NCBI RefSeq assembly: GCF_030867145.1
Contig: NC_134433.1
Span: forward strand, 13,777,216 to 13,841,215
Length of the DNA: 64,000 nt
Direction: 5' to 3'
Source of the DNA: Opisthocomus hoazin
Taxonomy: Eukaryota; Chordata; Aves; Opisthocomiformes; Opisthocomidae
Below are positions 1 to 32,800 of this stretch, in pieces; position 1 is the first letter of the stretch, and each line of letters starts with the position of its first letter. Made by a program: the position numbers and the translations under genes. The notes below the pieces were generated by a model, which worked only from the letters and a program-made list of their open reading frames with translations, did not search any database and was not told the DNA's origin.

Positions 1-2380
1 ATCAGTAACAGCCATGGGTGCCAGTGGCTAGCTATCTCACTCTGGCAGCACATGAAGTTAATTCCTGTTTTCACTTGAAGGGTCCTAACTGAACTGCAAA
101 TACTCTTCAAAGACTTCCATTATTTAAATACCGTCACTATTTTTTCCTCCTGACACTTTGATCCATGTTTCTTCCACAAGTGCTTATATGTGCTTTTCCA
201 GCCTTACTACTACAGGCATTTTTCTAGTTCTGTTTTCAATGCCTTTTTCATACACAAGTAAATTCCAGGATTTATTTTCTTGTTAGTATGCGCTGTGCTC
301 CTACCACGCTCAGCCACTGAGTGTACACTGTGAAGTGAGAGGTGTAACTGCTTCCCCAGCAGATAGCTGTTTTGTGCTGTTTTGCCTTTCAGCACTAACC
401 CCTCCTAGCAAAGGGCCTCTCCTTCATCTCCCCCAGCAGCAGTCAAAGACACTGCACGAACTGCATCCCTGCCACGCTGCTACGCAGAACAGCCAGCCAG
501 CTCAGTCGCATCCCCCAAGCAGAGATGAGAAGACCCTCCCTGACACACACTTCTGTTCCGAGTTGAGTCATCCGGCGTTCTCGAGCTGAGGTCACCCACG
601 AAGACAAAGAACGCGTCAGAGCGGGCAGTAAGATGCAGCATACTGATGAGCACCGACGAGGATACGCAAGTCCAGCTACCAAAGGACTGCCTGTCACCCT
701 CTCCTCCTTCCTCCCCTGATCACAGCTGCTTCTAACTCCAGGACTGCACTCTCAGAGACACTTCCAGGTTGGAATTAAATCATCTGATACATGATGTACA
801 GTTACCTCTGTTCTGCAGAAGAGAGGTGGGTGGACGTGGCTGAAGGCCCCAAAGGTTTTCCATACCATTTCTGTCTTTCAGATCCAACAAGTGGATTAGA
901 ATTAAGGGATCTAGATCTAGTAAACTGCTACTGGCTGTTGAGCCTAGGGCACTGCCTCCCCGCCTTGAAGGTCTTCCACTTGCACTGGTGTAGCCATGGC
1001 TAGTACCTACAGAAGAGTTACAGAGAAAGGGTGTGTGTTATTCCCTGTAAAACCAAAAAAGACAGAGTTACAAGCAGATTAGGAATGAAAACATTCCAAA
1101 AAACCTAACATGACATCAGTATTATTTCATGGGTTTATGGATTCTGAAAGCAATCAGATATGCTTCTAACTAAAAAGCTAAAAAGCACCGGGAGGGGGAG
1201 AAAAAAAGGGGATTTCACTCCGTATCTTTTCTGTACATCTCTTAAGAAACAGATTGCTAAACAAATTGATACAAAGAGCACTTCTTCTGAAGAAATGCAC
1301 ATGAACTTTCTAGGTTACCCCAACAATTAAGTTAAGGCAGGAGGATCTTCAGTTGAGTTCTGCTCTGTGTTACAATGTTCCCGTTACATAGTGGCCAAGG
1401 CACCCAAAAGATAACAGAGAGTCTTCAGAGAATATAGTCAGATCTGTGAGATTAAAATTGTACAGTTTAGTAGAAGTCCCTTCCAACACAGACAGGTGAC
1501 ACTACCAACATTCAGACTGGAAAACAGCCCAAGCAGGTAAATGCAAGAAGCTCAAGTGAAGAGGCTGTGTCAGCTTTTACAACTGCAGTTAAAAATTACG
1601 TTCTAAAAAGCTCCTAAATAAACACTGTTTCTACAGCCACCGTGTTCCTACTCCACAGGCTACCATTTCAGAAGCAAACAGCCATGTCCCTCAACTTCGT
1701 AGCTCAGAAGGAATTTTCAAGAAGTTTTGAAACAGCAGCTAAAACCAGGACAGTTACAGAATTCTGTCCTTCAAGCACTATCAGACTTCCACGGCAGCAT
1801 AAATGCCACTTTTAACATCTTTGCCATAAACGAATATGAGTATATTCAACATACCTGGATTTCTTTCAGAATCTTAAGTTACAGCTAATTTGGGCTCTAA
1901 ACATCTCTAGGCTGCAAGAAATCTTAGAGTACCTTCTCATTATTGCATTTAAAACACATTTCTGCTTGACTTGTAAGGATTCTTTACTTCCTTCCCTCCA
2001 TGTACTTCAGGTTTTACAGCGCACTAAAACCTAAGTGAATGCGTCACATGTTTAGGCCACACAGACATCAGTAAAAATTTCGTGTCAGCCCACTTTCAGT
2101 CGAAATTGAAATGGTTTCAAAGAGGCAGAAATGCCTCCCTCCAAACTTCTGTATAATTTTTGAACAGTACATTCAGATTACTCCCCCTTTTTTTTCTTTA
2201 ATTGAACCAATGAAATGTTTCTGCTACACTGCAATAATCAGTAGAAACCACATGATGCAGCATTTCCAAAAATAGAAATGCCTGCAGAACACACAGCTTG
2301 GTGTTTCTTCCAAGAAGAACAGGGGAAGGAATCCAGCAGCGTTTCGCATATGTGGGAATTCTGAAGGCTGGTTTTCATAC
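1..2380 (-). other. TRIM37 intron 17 (partial), no recognisable content
   Basis: This is sequence downstream, in transcript direction, of the donor at 2380-2379. I looked for the next TRIM37 exon, which in human encodes a block of over 100 residues with the RRTHLCSAATSS motif, and did not find it. Short open frames here lack splice context and protein-like composition. Confidence 0.7.
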
Positions 2381-21990
<19,610 letters not shown>

Positions 21991-22620
21991 GGCCGCAGTG
22001 CCGGCGGCGGGGGAGACTCTCCCCGGCCCCCTCCCTCCCGCGCTGCCCGGGGGTGAAAAGCGAAGACGCCGGGGGGGGGGGGGGGAGTTAGGAGCCGCTG
22101 GAGAGCGGCCGCAGCACGACCCCGGCCCCCGCCATCTTCGCGGGGAGCGGGGCGGCTCCTCCCCCGCGACCCCGCCCTGCGGCCGCTGAGGGGGGCGGGG
22201 CCTCACCGCGCTCCGCGCAGGCGCAGTTGCTGTCCTGCGCGCCCTCCCTCCGAGCGCGGGCAGCCGCTGCCGCAGCGGACGGGCCCGGCCCGGTCTCCGG
22301 AACCGCGGCCCCGGGGGAGCGGGGGGGCTGCGGGCCCTGAACGCCGGCGGGAGGAGCCGAGCCGGCAGCGAACGCGGCTGAGGAGCCTCTGCCCGCGGGC
22401 GGGTGCGGCGGCGCGGGCTCCCGCCGCAGCAGCAGCAGCATCATGGCGGCGCCGAGCGCGGGTTAACGGGGGAGCCGGTGCGGCTTCGTCCGGGGAGCTG
22501 GAACCCGGCTGCGGGGTTCGAGGCGAAGAGCTGTCCCTCGGCGCTGACGAAGGGCACACCCCGCGCAGCCTGCCGTGCCGCCCTTCGCACCGCGGACCGG
22601 TGTCTGGCGTGATTGTAGCC

Positions 22621-23340
22621 AGATTTCACGATTAAATATTTAACACTGTTCAGGGGAGTGAGGATCGGGTCTTGTATTGAAAGTGATCAAACTGATGAAG
22701 TCTAAAACACGAGATGGGTTTGTGAAGCGCCAGCAGCCTGCTCGGTAGAAGGGCACTCTCAGCAGCCATCATAAGACCCAGTTATCCCTGTCCTTCCCTC
22801 CCCTCCCCGATTCACGCCCTGCTCCTCTTCCCAGCAGACTGCAGAGGCGAACCGCTTCGCCGCTGAGCGCAGCAACCAGCCTTGCCCTTCCTAAGGGCAC
22901 CGAGTTAAATTTCTCTCCCTTGACAGCCATCATTTTTCACAAAATCAGTAGGAACTTACTTCAGATACCTTACTCCCTCAAATTAGGCTGAAATAAACAT
23001 AAAACCAATAAACGTAAAAGGAAAAATCCTTTCTTCTTTTTGTGCTGTGAGGGTGGTGTAACGCTGCAGCGGAGGTTGTCAAGTCTTCATCCTCGGAGTT
23101 TTTCGGGACACGCCCCTGAGCAACACGCTGTAGTGGGCCCTGCTCTGCGCAGGGGCTTGGACTGGACGATCTCCAGGGGTCCCTTCCAACCTCAGCTGTT
23201 CTGTGACTCTGCAGTTCTCCTGGGCTGTAAGAAACCCAAGACAGTTCACATCAAAGGAAAATTAAAAGGGTCGGGGACGAGGTTCAGGGGTTAGGGCTCA
23301 GGGCCAGGAGCCACATAAACAAAAGCACAATAAATCCATG
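22621..23340. other. Spacer between TRIM37 promoter and SKA2 3' end
   Basis: Apart from a CR1 3' end near 23,040-23,215, I see nothing in this spacer. Confidence 0.5.
23040..23215 (+). mobile_element. CR1 LINE 3' end fragment
   Basis: It shows the CR1 3' signature in plus orientation: 'gggccctgctctg', then 'ggggcttggactgga', 'cgatctcc', 'gtcccttccaacctcag' and a decayed 'ttctgtgactctg' terminal repeat. It lies in the spacer upstream of TRIM37. Confidence 0.85.
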
Positions 23341-23344
23341 GCCT

Positions 23345-23833
23345 CGTCTCCTTAGCTTTCATCATTTATTCAGGAATGTAAGTACAATTAAGTGGCTTGG
23401 GTTATCTGTCTTTAAAACCCACTCAGGAATGTAAGCAGGAACATGGAAGTGTCACATGGGCCAACAACACCCTTCAATAATGCATCAACTATAGTCCTAT
23501 AAAAATCCAACATAAAATGCCAACCTCCTTGTTTTTCAACCCTCCAATTTGAAGTATTATGAATAGAATTTGTATACAGAAACATTAGCAGCTTGCCAAC
23601 AGTGGACTTGCAACTCCTAGACACCAGAGAACAGCTTGCTCGTTAGCAATGCAGGAGCTATGACCAGGATGCTGGTGTGTCAAATGAGAGCGGACCGAGC
23701 TTACATTCACACAACTGATTTAACATTTCCTTGCTTGTCGAGTTCCACAATATCAAGTTCTTTCAAGACTCGTACTCTTGAGTCAGTGGCTTTCATGTTT
23801 ATCTTGTTCATCTGCGAAACACTCAGTGCTGCT
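23345..23833 (-). other. Candidate terminal exon of SKA2 (3' end)
   Basis: On the minus strand a strong acceptor (TTTTGTCTTACAG, ending at 23834) is followed by about 490 bp ending just past an AATAAA at 23370-23365. The frame entered from the previous exon stops within 5-17 codons under either splice option. A second acceptor two bases further on (AGAG) would instead open a 40-codon frame rich in charged residues to a stop near 23707. Position and polarity fit the real SKA2 3' end, just upstream of TRIM37. The coding content is unresolved. Confidence 0.5.
23365..23370 (-). terminator. Polyadenylation signal AATAAA (candidate SKA2 3' end)
   Basis: TTTATT on the plus strand reads AATAAA on the SKA2 strand, about 470 bp into the candidate terminal exon. 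Confidence 0.5.
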
Positions 23834-25550
23834 CTGTAAGACAAAAGCAAACTATTCAGCAAAAGCAGGGTATCACGCGTCAGGTCTGGCAGAAAAAGGC
23901 TAAAAAGCGCATACTGTTTCATCAACGATTTTTGCGAGTGCCCTGTGATTCTCATTCAGACTGACATGGACTTTTCTGTGCTACTTCAAGCTGAGAACAG
24001 ACATTTGCTAATTGAGCCTTAGAGAGACAGAATTGCCCATTTTTAACATCAGCCTGCCAGAAACGCGCAGCACACATCCCAGAGAGGGGTCAGGGCTCAG
24101 GGAGGCTGGAGGGGTTGCTGTGGGGAGGGCAGCATTCCGGGGTTGTGGTTTCAGGCTTTGCTTTTCCAGTCTGGATGCAGATTCCGAGAGCTAAGAGGGT
24201 TTGGCGGTACGACTGTGTCAGCAAAACCTTCCTGAACAGACCCAGTTTTGGACATCCGTACAGTGAAACCAAAGTGAAAAAATCTGTTTCTGAAGAACCG
24301 GGCATTCAGTTTTGAAAATTATTAACTCCTACAAGCCATTTTTAGACAAATTAATTTAGGGGGTTTTGTACGATGACTAACGCTTTGGGGTCTGTACCTA
24401 ACTAAGAAGGCTGCAGGGGAGTAAGATCAAATTATGCAGTTGTAATATAGCAGCGAATGGTTAACTAGCTGGTTTTGTTTAATTTGAAATGGCTGAATTT
24501 CTTTACATCTTATAAAATTCTTACTAATGAATGGCTTTAAGTCTTCCCTGTTCTTATTTACAATAAAGTGGTTAAATAACTCCCAGTACAAATTGTTCAA
24601 GTCTGCTAGTTTAAGAGTACTTCTGATACTCCTTGGTACAGTCATAAGTATTTTCTCAGTCAATGCTTTGAATTGCAATTCTAAAAAAATTGGAAATAGA
24701 AGATATTTGTTTCTTTAGAAATGAGGCCAAAGATAGAAAGTACTGCCATTACTTTTTAAGAAACCCCCTAAGTGAGTCTAAGAGAAGATTTTCCAGCAGG
24801 AGGAAGGAGAGGAGGAAGATACTCTCTCCAAACTCTCACTGTATCTGCAGACCCAGGGAAAATCATTTAATTTGAGATCTGATGAGGATTAATAAATTTG
24901 GTCTATTTTTTTTTAAGAACTGGGAAAATTCCTTTCTTTAACTAGGGATAAATGGATTAAACAAGACCTATTTCTATGGTAAGACTAGTACACCATTTCT
25001 TCCAGACCATAAACACAACAGTATCCACTTCAATCCCATCAAAACCAAGAAACACTCCCAGAGACACGGGTACTATCTGTGGAATATAGCTAAGGCGTCA
25101 GTTTCTTATATTAAAGTCTACATTCTTCACATAAAAGCAGTCGTTACTAGTGTTTGAAAGTGAAAACAGTGAATTTACTGTGCATCACAGGCTCTATGTT
25201 TTTTCTCAGAAACTGTACCCAGGTCTCAGCCTGCCTGCCTTACTGTGAGATTTGACCCTATTGTATTGGGGTGGAACAGCGCTTACTTGTCAGCTGAAGT
25301 TATTTACAATATCTGCCTTTTCAGAAAGTAAAACGGCTTAATTCATTGCTCTCTGAATTCTAGATAGTAACTTGGTATGTTTAAGTAGCACAGAACTATG
25401 AGAGTTCAATACTAGAGATGAAGTCTTAGGCGAGATGGATGCTGTTCACAAAGCTTACTTACTGGGTGTATGTGTGGGAGATCAGTCAAGGGACAAAAAA
25501 ATCAAACCACAAAAAAAACCCAGTGGGAAGATTATTCTTTCAGCACTTAC

Positions 25551-25590
25551 CTTCACTTGAGCCTGGGACTGTAGATCCTGAACAAAATAG
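25551..25590 (-). other. Candidate 40-bp internal exon of SKA2
   Basis: Minus-strand acceptor TATTTTTAG and consensus donor GAAG|GTAAGT bracket 40 bp. Spliced in phase 0 from exon 4 (alternative donor at GAG|GTAATT, cutting after 26977), it reads LFCSGSTVPGSSE and joins the terminal exon to end EEQH-stop. No protein match is recalled. Support is splice-site quality only. Confidence 0.4.
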
Positions 25591-26386
25591 CTAAAAATAA
25601 ACAAGAGATAATGTCAGGATTTGTTGCAATTTTGTCCAGAAATGATTTTTTACAATTTTGTTTCTGCATTAGGAATTACTTTTTACTATCGGATAACCAA
25701 GGACCTTGCAGCCACTGAAGTCAACGGCAAAATCTTAGGCATTAAACAAACCCTGGTTTCAAATAAGTTTAAAATGGATACAGAAGGATTTATGTGCAAG
25801 TCAGATGAGCCTCTTCAGCTTTCTCCTTCGCATTCCGCTATGGATCTAGCTGAAAGCACTGCACACGCAGCAAAGGAAAAAGATGGCTTTCCTATTCTCA
25901 AACAACCTTCAGAGGCTGACAGCTCTGACAAGCTAAAGGCAGCTCTGTTGAACTCTCCTCAGCCAGAAATACAGCACTGACAAAAAAATCGCACGGCCTT
26001 TGCGACATCTTTCTATTCTTTCTGCCTTTCAGAGAACGTCTTTGAAACACGCTTGATGACAACATTGGGACTGATACCAATTAAACTGGTCTCAGCAGCT
26101 GTAGGATATAGCTATATTCTGCATTGGGCCTGGTTTATGCCAGCTGTATGTTAAGTGCTTTAGAATTAAGTAACGGAAAGAGAGAAACTGAGAGCACTTA
26201 TCAAGGTAGGAGAAGATATTTGCAAAGAGTGACTGAAGCTGCAACATACTGGACAGCTTTCATGCAAACCAACCATGGCAATGAAGGGACAGAAAGGAGG
26301 CGTCCTTTGACAGAGGAGTGGTGGGCAGCGGGAAGACATGTAGAGAAAGATAAGGTCAATAAGATAACTACACTCTATTAACCTCC

Positions 26387-26392
26387 TTTAAT
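26387..26392 (-). terminator. Candidate polyadenylation signal ATTAAA for SKA2 exon-4 read-through
   Basis: TTTAAT on the plus strand reads ATTAAA on the SKA2 strand, about 500 bp past the exon-4 stop. It would serve a transcript that does not splice to the downstream candidate exons. Confidence 0.35.
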
Positions 26393-26887
26393 ATTTTGCT
26401 TTTAATATGAGACTCAGACCAAATCTTTGCAGATAATTATATTAAAAGTTCGTGCTTTGAGTAGCTATGGGAGAATATCTGACTTTTAACACGTATTAGT
26501 TTAGATCTATGTTCTGCTGCATTACAGTTAGAGTATACTTATTGTTACTCATATTCCAAAACTTATTTTTTACAGGAAATTAAATTTCTCTCCATTTTGA
26601 TAGACATTGTTTTGAATCAATTACATTTTTCACTCCTACCCAAAGGCTTCTTATCTAATGCGTTAACAGAACAACAGGAGCGACAAGAGCAACCAACTGC
26701 ATCTCTGAAAATAAACATAACCCAATTAAAAAATAAGGGGAACAAAGTCTTCCGTCAAAGCAAATTTCTCCTTCGTGGACAATTTAATTGGAACAAATCA
26801 TAAACTTCATCAGTATACAAGAAAAATTAAAAGGTTTGTTAGAAACTTTAGTCCCATTTCTGAAAAATTCCATTCATTTGAGAGGTA

Positions 26888-29800
26888 TTAAGTGACAAAA
26901 ACAGTCCTTCTGACTTCAGCTGGGCTATACTCAGGATTAATGGCTTCTGGAATACTGACACTCTGTGGCCTAATTACCTCTTCCACTAGCGATTCCATTT
27001 CTTTAACAGTTTGGCAGGTTAACTGCTGTGCTGCAGTCTGTTCTTCTTCTGACAGAGGTAAACGCTAGGAAAAAAAAAACCACGGAGAAAACTCTGATAC
27101 TTTCAGTTCCTAGGGTGGTGATATTTACAGAAGAACTCAATGTTTGTGTAGCCCTTTTCTCATGGAAATTAAAAGTAGACTCCTCCTTTCCTTCAAATGA
27201 CAGCAAATTTACAAGCAAAGTATCTCTGAAAAATCCAACCATCATATTGCTTTACCATCTATACTATAAATGATTCAACAGAAAGAAGATAAATTATTCA
27301 ATAAAAAGAGGTATTTCACTTAAAGGCTGGCATTTCTCCATAACAGTTTAATCCATCTTTGGGTTAGGAAATCTACAAAGTGCAAGAAAATCTTTAGCTT
27401 AAAAGTCTAAATGTAACTGAAGAGACAAGTCTTCCACTTCAACAAAATCCAAATATGAAATTATTCTTGGCAGCATATCCTTGGAACACAGGGAGAGAAA
27501 ATATTTTTTTCCTTCCTGTGACATATACCTACTGTCTTTTAAGTCATTATGCAGTACATTTTATCTGGTAAGACTTGCCAGTAACTTGTCTAGAGCTGTT
27601 GACAGATTAAACACAATCTCGGGGCACTGTCCTTAGAACACTGAAGTGAGAGCTAAGATCTGAGATTGATGGATGGACTTGATGATCTCAGAGGTCTTTT
27701 CCAACCTATGATTCCATGATTCTATGATCTGGGAATGTGTTTTAGTCACACCAGTTCTGCCTTTGCCACTAGACTGTCAATTAGCTTTTTTGATCTAAAT
27801 CACCTTATTTGCAAAGGGACAAAACTAATGCTTTCACAACCTCTTCAAAACTGTAATGAAGCAGTGTCTGAAGACCACATAGGAAAACGTGTTGTTTGCT
27901 GTTGGGCTTAACAGGTAGATAGGCATCACCACATTGAAAAAAACTTACTTCTTTGCACTAACAGCAATTCCACCACATATGTTACAATGTGTTGGTTTTA
28001 ACTTCTTTACTTTAGACAGTGAAAATACATTTGCCATTTAAAAGCTTTTTTGCCTTTTTAAGACAAGTACTTTTAAAAAAGTCAGTATAGAATTGGGACA
28101 CAGCTGTGCACAGAGGCATCAATTTCTAAGAAACTATTCAAACGTGTGTCACACTATTCACACTATTATGGTGTTACTTCAACTCCAAAACTGAATACCT
28201 CTAGCTTAACTGGTGAGTGATGAACCAGGCTTGTGATTTACAAACACAGCTCCAATCTTGCAAACATTTCTTGTGGTAAATGGTCTTACTGTCTAGTAAG
28301 AGTCTTCTAAGAGTCTGCACGTGTAACTGTTTCCAGTGCAACGACTCAGGTCTACATAAAGGTTACACAAATACGCGTTCATTTACAGGAGCGAGATGCA
28401 AGTGATTAAAATGAAAATACTACCTCAAGGTCAGTATGTTGCTGCAATGCCTGAACGATCTTCATTGTGTTCTCTAGAGCAGCACGGATGCCCTTCATGG
28501 ATTCTCTCTGCTCTATGGAAACTTTTTCCAGCTGCATACATAACGTTTTATAACGATATTTCACCATTGAGAGTTCTTCCAAGAGAGCAACTGGATTTTC
28601 CTATGTAGAAATTAAAAGTACATTTAAACTATTTAAAAAGAGAAAATTAATGTGGCTACATACCAATTAAAAGTGTTGGTGTTAGAGCCATGAAAACATA
28701 ACATGAAACAACCCTTTACAATGAAAAGTGTAGCTGCGAGCATTTGTTTCATCTATACATTTAATTTTTCATAAGCAAAAATAGTGTTTACAAAACAGCA
28801 TAACTCTGTGGTTCCACAACAAATACAGGAGGATGAATTTACTGTGTTGGTGAACTTGAATGGCTTTTCTGAGTTGGAATAAATTTGGGACTTCTAACTA
28901 AAAAGATTATTTTTGCGCTCCATTTTCCATGGAGACAAGGACTTATTTAAAAAAACTTTTACATGATGCCCTTTTTTGTTTTCCTCTTCCTCTCATCTCT
29001 CCCCAAATCTGAACTTAGTCATTGCTTATTAGCAAGTTTATCTCTGATCTCAGAGCAAGGGTGCATTTTAGCTCAGATTGGAATCTGTCTCTTAAATTTA
29101 GGTGTTAACACAACTACTCACTTCTCAAAGCAAAACATGGGAGAATTTCACTATACCAAGAAATCAAGGAAGTTTTGTTGGTTTCTGCACTGAATTCATA
29201 TTAGGCCAGATTAAGATAATTGATATATTATTAAGATAATTGATATTAAAATAATAATAACAACAACAACAACACAATCAACTAACAACTAGATAAGAGA
29301 ACAGCCACGTATCTTTTAGGATTAAAGAAAATTACCGATTTATTAGCAATTTTAGGCAAAATGCAATAAAATCTATTAATGTCATCTGAAAACACTACCT
29401 CTGCTCCTGGATTATCAGGAAGGCTTTTCATTATTTCAAACTCCAGTCTGTGTTGAATATAATCCAGATCAGACTCTGCCTTCTGGAACTAAAACACTGA
29501 AGATCAGCCACAGTATATTAAAAACCAAAAATTGCAGACAAACCCCAACCATTTGCCATTCCCGTATTTCAGGAAAGCAGAAGCCAGATGCCTCCCTTTT
29601 GCAGGCCTGTGTACAATAAAAGTAAGTTTCTATTCCTCCAATGTATTGCATTAGCTAATGTTTGCCAATTATGTTGACACACTTCTTGACTGAAAAGTAT
29701 AAAGCAATAAACTTTCAGACTTAACATCGCCATTTTCCTCTCACGCATCAGAATTACCCCTGTGCGCGCACACACACTCCTCTGTTAGTCAGTCGTACCC

Positions 29801-32800
29801 TCTTTCCATTTGTCTGCCCCAAATTACCCAGTTGTTCTCTGCGTCTTACCATTAGTGCCTTTTTCATGCAGCCCCCCAAAACGCATGAGAATATTTCCAG
29901 CTCTTCCTGTATTACCTTCCATCTCCCTCGCAACGCCAAACCTCTCGAGAGGAGGTTTTCAAGCAGCACACCAAAGAGGTAAGTTAGCAAAACTGCAATA
30001 CTCCATTATTTACGCAGCAGAGATTATGAATAAGTGTTCAGGATCCAAGCACATCAACAGAGATTTTATTATTCATTATATCAGGAATGCATTCTCTCAG
30101 ATGGTTGTAATACCCATAATACATTTTATTATTCCCCAGTAAACCAGACTGACAAATAGATAATATTATTGATGACATCACGTTTCTTTCCTTGGGATAA
30201 ATAAGCCACCAGAGAATTATCTAATTGCCTTGTAAATGCTGATAGCATTATTACTTAATTAATTTTAGTCTGCAATTTTAATATTTGTTAAGGACTTCTG
30301 CTTTAAAGAACAGCAATGTTCCCAGTTCACAAAAAAAAAAAAAAAAAAAAGAATTTCTTAACATAATGATTTGGGGCTTTTACAGTCACAAAAGAGACTA
30401 TGATGAAAGCAAGTTAAAAATGCTTGTAATTTACTTAACTCACTGTCCTTTTCACTATTTATATTGAGATTAACCCTGAAGTAATCATTACAACTTCTTC
30501 AAAGATCAAAATAAGGCTTTATTTGTGAAGTGTATCCAAAAGTACTAACCAGCAGCGCTGTGATGGTAGCGGAAGTGACACAGCTCAGTAGTCTTTGGAT
30601 GCAGCCTGTAGTCAGGCCTGGACACCAAAAGAACGTTCCTGTTCTAAACACCAGAGCTGGGATCCACCTTCAGGAACTGCCATTGGTACCTTCGAGGATC
30701 TGGGACTTCACACAGCTTAAAGGAATCGTGCTCGATCCCAGACATTCTGCAAGTACAATCCCCTTTCCAATGTATGATCTTCCATACATAGATATAGACA
30801 CACACACCCTCCTTCTGCAAATTTTCAAGCAATAGCTTAAGAAAAGGAAAATAAATCTGGTAAAGACCTGGAGCATCTATACAGCAAAGGGAAAGCTTTC
30901 ACCCGCTACTCCCATAACTTAGCTGCCGAACAAAACTCCTTCCCACATCTACCCCAGAAACCAGTCATGATAAAATGCGAGAATAAAATACTTTCGGTTA
31001 CACTACGTATTTTTAGAGTTCATGAGGGACTCTTCCTAACTGCTCAATTGTTTCTCTTCTCCTCCACTAGCGAAAATTTCTAGGTTTTCATTTCTAGAGG
31101 CAGGCACCCCAAAAAGATCATTTTTTGCTTTTCTCCAACTCATCCATTTGATTATTAACTTTTGGGAAAGCAGACAATGAATATGGGTAACTTTAAAAAA
31201 TGTCCACGAAGCTCTGCTCCTGAAATATTCAAAATTGATAATTTGAGATTTACACCATCACGGTAAGCCATCAATACCATGCTACTACTATCACTGAAGA
31301 CATTAAAAATTTAATGTGCAGCTGAACTTGAATCCATCATGTGGTTGTAACTTTACGATTTGTGCTTAATGAAAATAGTAGCACAGTTCAGTATCACTGC
31401 TTTCTCCTGAAAGTCTGCTAACTCTAAAAGAAGAAAAAAATTATTATCAGCAATTTCAAAGTGTGTTTATAAGCACTGGCATATATTCCTCCACTACGAT
31501 CCATTTTTCCTTTGGTTTATGAATATTCTTTCAAGAAACATACACCTGCTAAAACCTCACCTTAAGGTTATAGGCTAGGACCATTCCTATGAGGAGTATT
31601 GTACAACAACCACACAGAAAATGCAGTTTGTGAAATGTAAATTTGCAATTTACTCACTGGCATAGAAGAAAGTGTTAGAAACTGTGAGGCAAGACTCAAG
31701 CCATTGCTGCGTACTCTGCTTTCAGATGCTTTGACAATACTATTGCACTGCTAGCTGTAAAGTACAGTAGTGCAATAAAGTCAGAGCATTCGTTAGCAGC
31801 AAGAATTCTGTACAAGTAATCAATACACTCAAAATATGTATTGGAAAAAATAGGTCGAGTCAGATAGTGGTTTCTGTGCATCACGGAGAACTGCATAAAG
31901 TTTAATGTTCACCAAGTCCTAATACAGACAAACAAGAGCTCACATATTTCAAGACATTATTAATAATCATCCCTGTCATTCCACTGGGGGGGGGGGAGAG
32001 GAGAAAAACCCAACAAACGCTCAACAGATCTGTCACACGCATTCAATTTCAAACAATTTGGTGCTCTTTTAGCTGGAAACTACATTTCCAAATGCATTTA
32101 TTTTTTAGGTTTGCCTCCTAGCAAGCAAAGATCCTAAACTGCTATGAAGCAGATGTTCCTAAACTGCATTACAGGGAACATTCGCTGGACACCAAAGTTT
32201 GTTCTCATTTGCAAGTGCTGAATCACTTTAAAATGCACTTAAACACACGCTCGTTTCCCAGCGTCGCGCACTACGACTGGGGTTACCACACGGATGTTAG
32301 GGCACCGGCAAAGTGGGGGTGTCTTTCCTACATCTCAACAAAACGTGTCTCCTTGTAACAAAACAGTAACTTCACAGAAAAACTTTGAGAACTCTTAGGG
32401 TTTGAAGGCGCTAAAATTCTTAGCAACAAAATGCAAAGAAAGGGGGATGGCGTGGAGTGAGATGGGTGATTGCCGATGCACACAGAGCAACAACCTGAGT
32501 CAACTCCACACCTGTAAGGTTTCTCCAGAACACACCGTAGGGAACAGGAATGCTGTGCAGCAATCTTTCCTCTTTGTAGGACACTTATTTCCAAGGAAAC
32601 ACAGACACGGAGTTGATGGTATTTGTCATTAAAAGACCAGTTAAGGTTTCTGCTTGGCAAATAACTAGAAGGCAGTGAGTGCAAAGAAATAAATTAGTGG
32701 CAATCCTATTTTACAATTGTTTTGCAAATCACCTTCTGGTCTCAGACAGTGACTTTTGACTTGAGAGTATAATAATAATGAGTAACGTAGATAGTATTGC

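Noticed and set aside
25621-25980. 119-codon plus-strand open frame in the SKA2 3' region
   Set aside because: Composition is passably protein-like, but it has no recognisable family and no splice or promoter context, and it lies between candidate SKA2 exons on the opposite strand. Left as chance.
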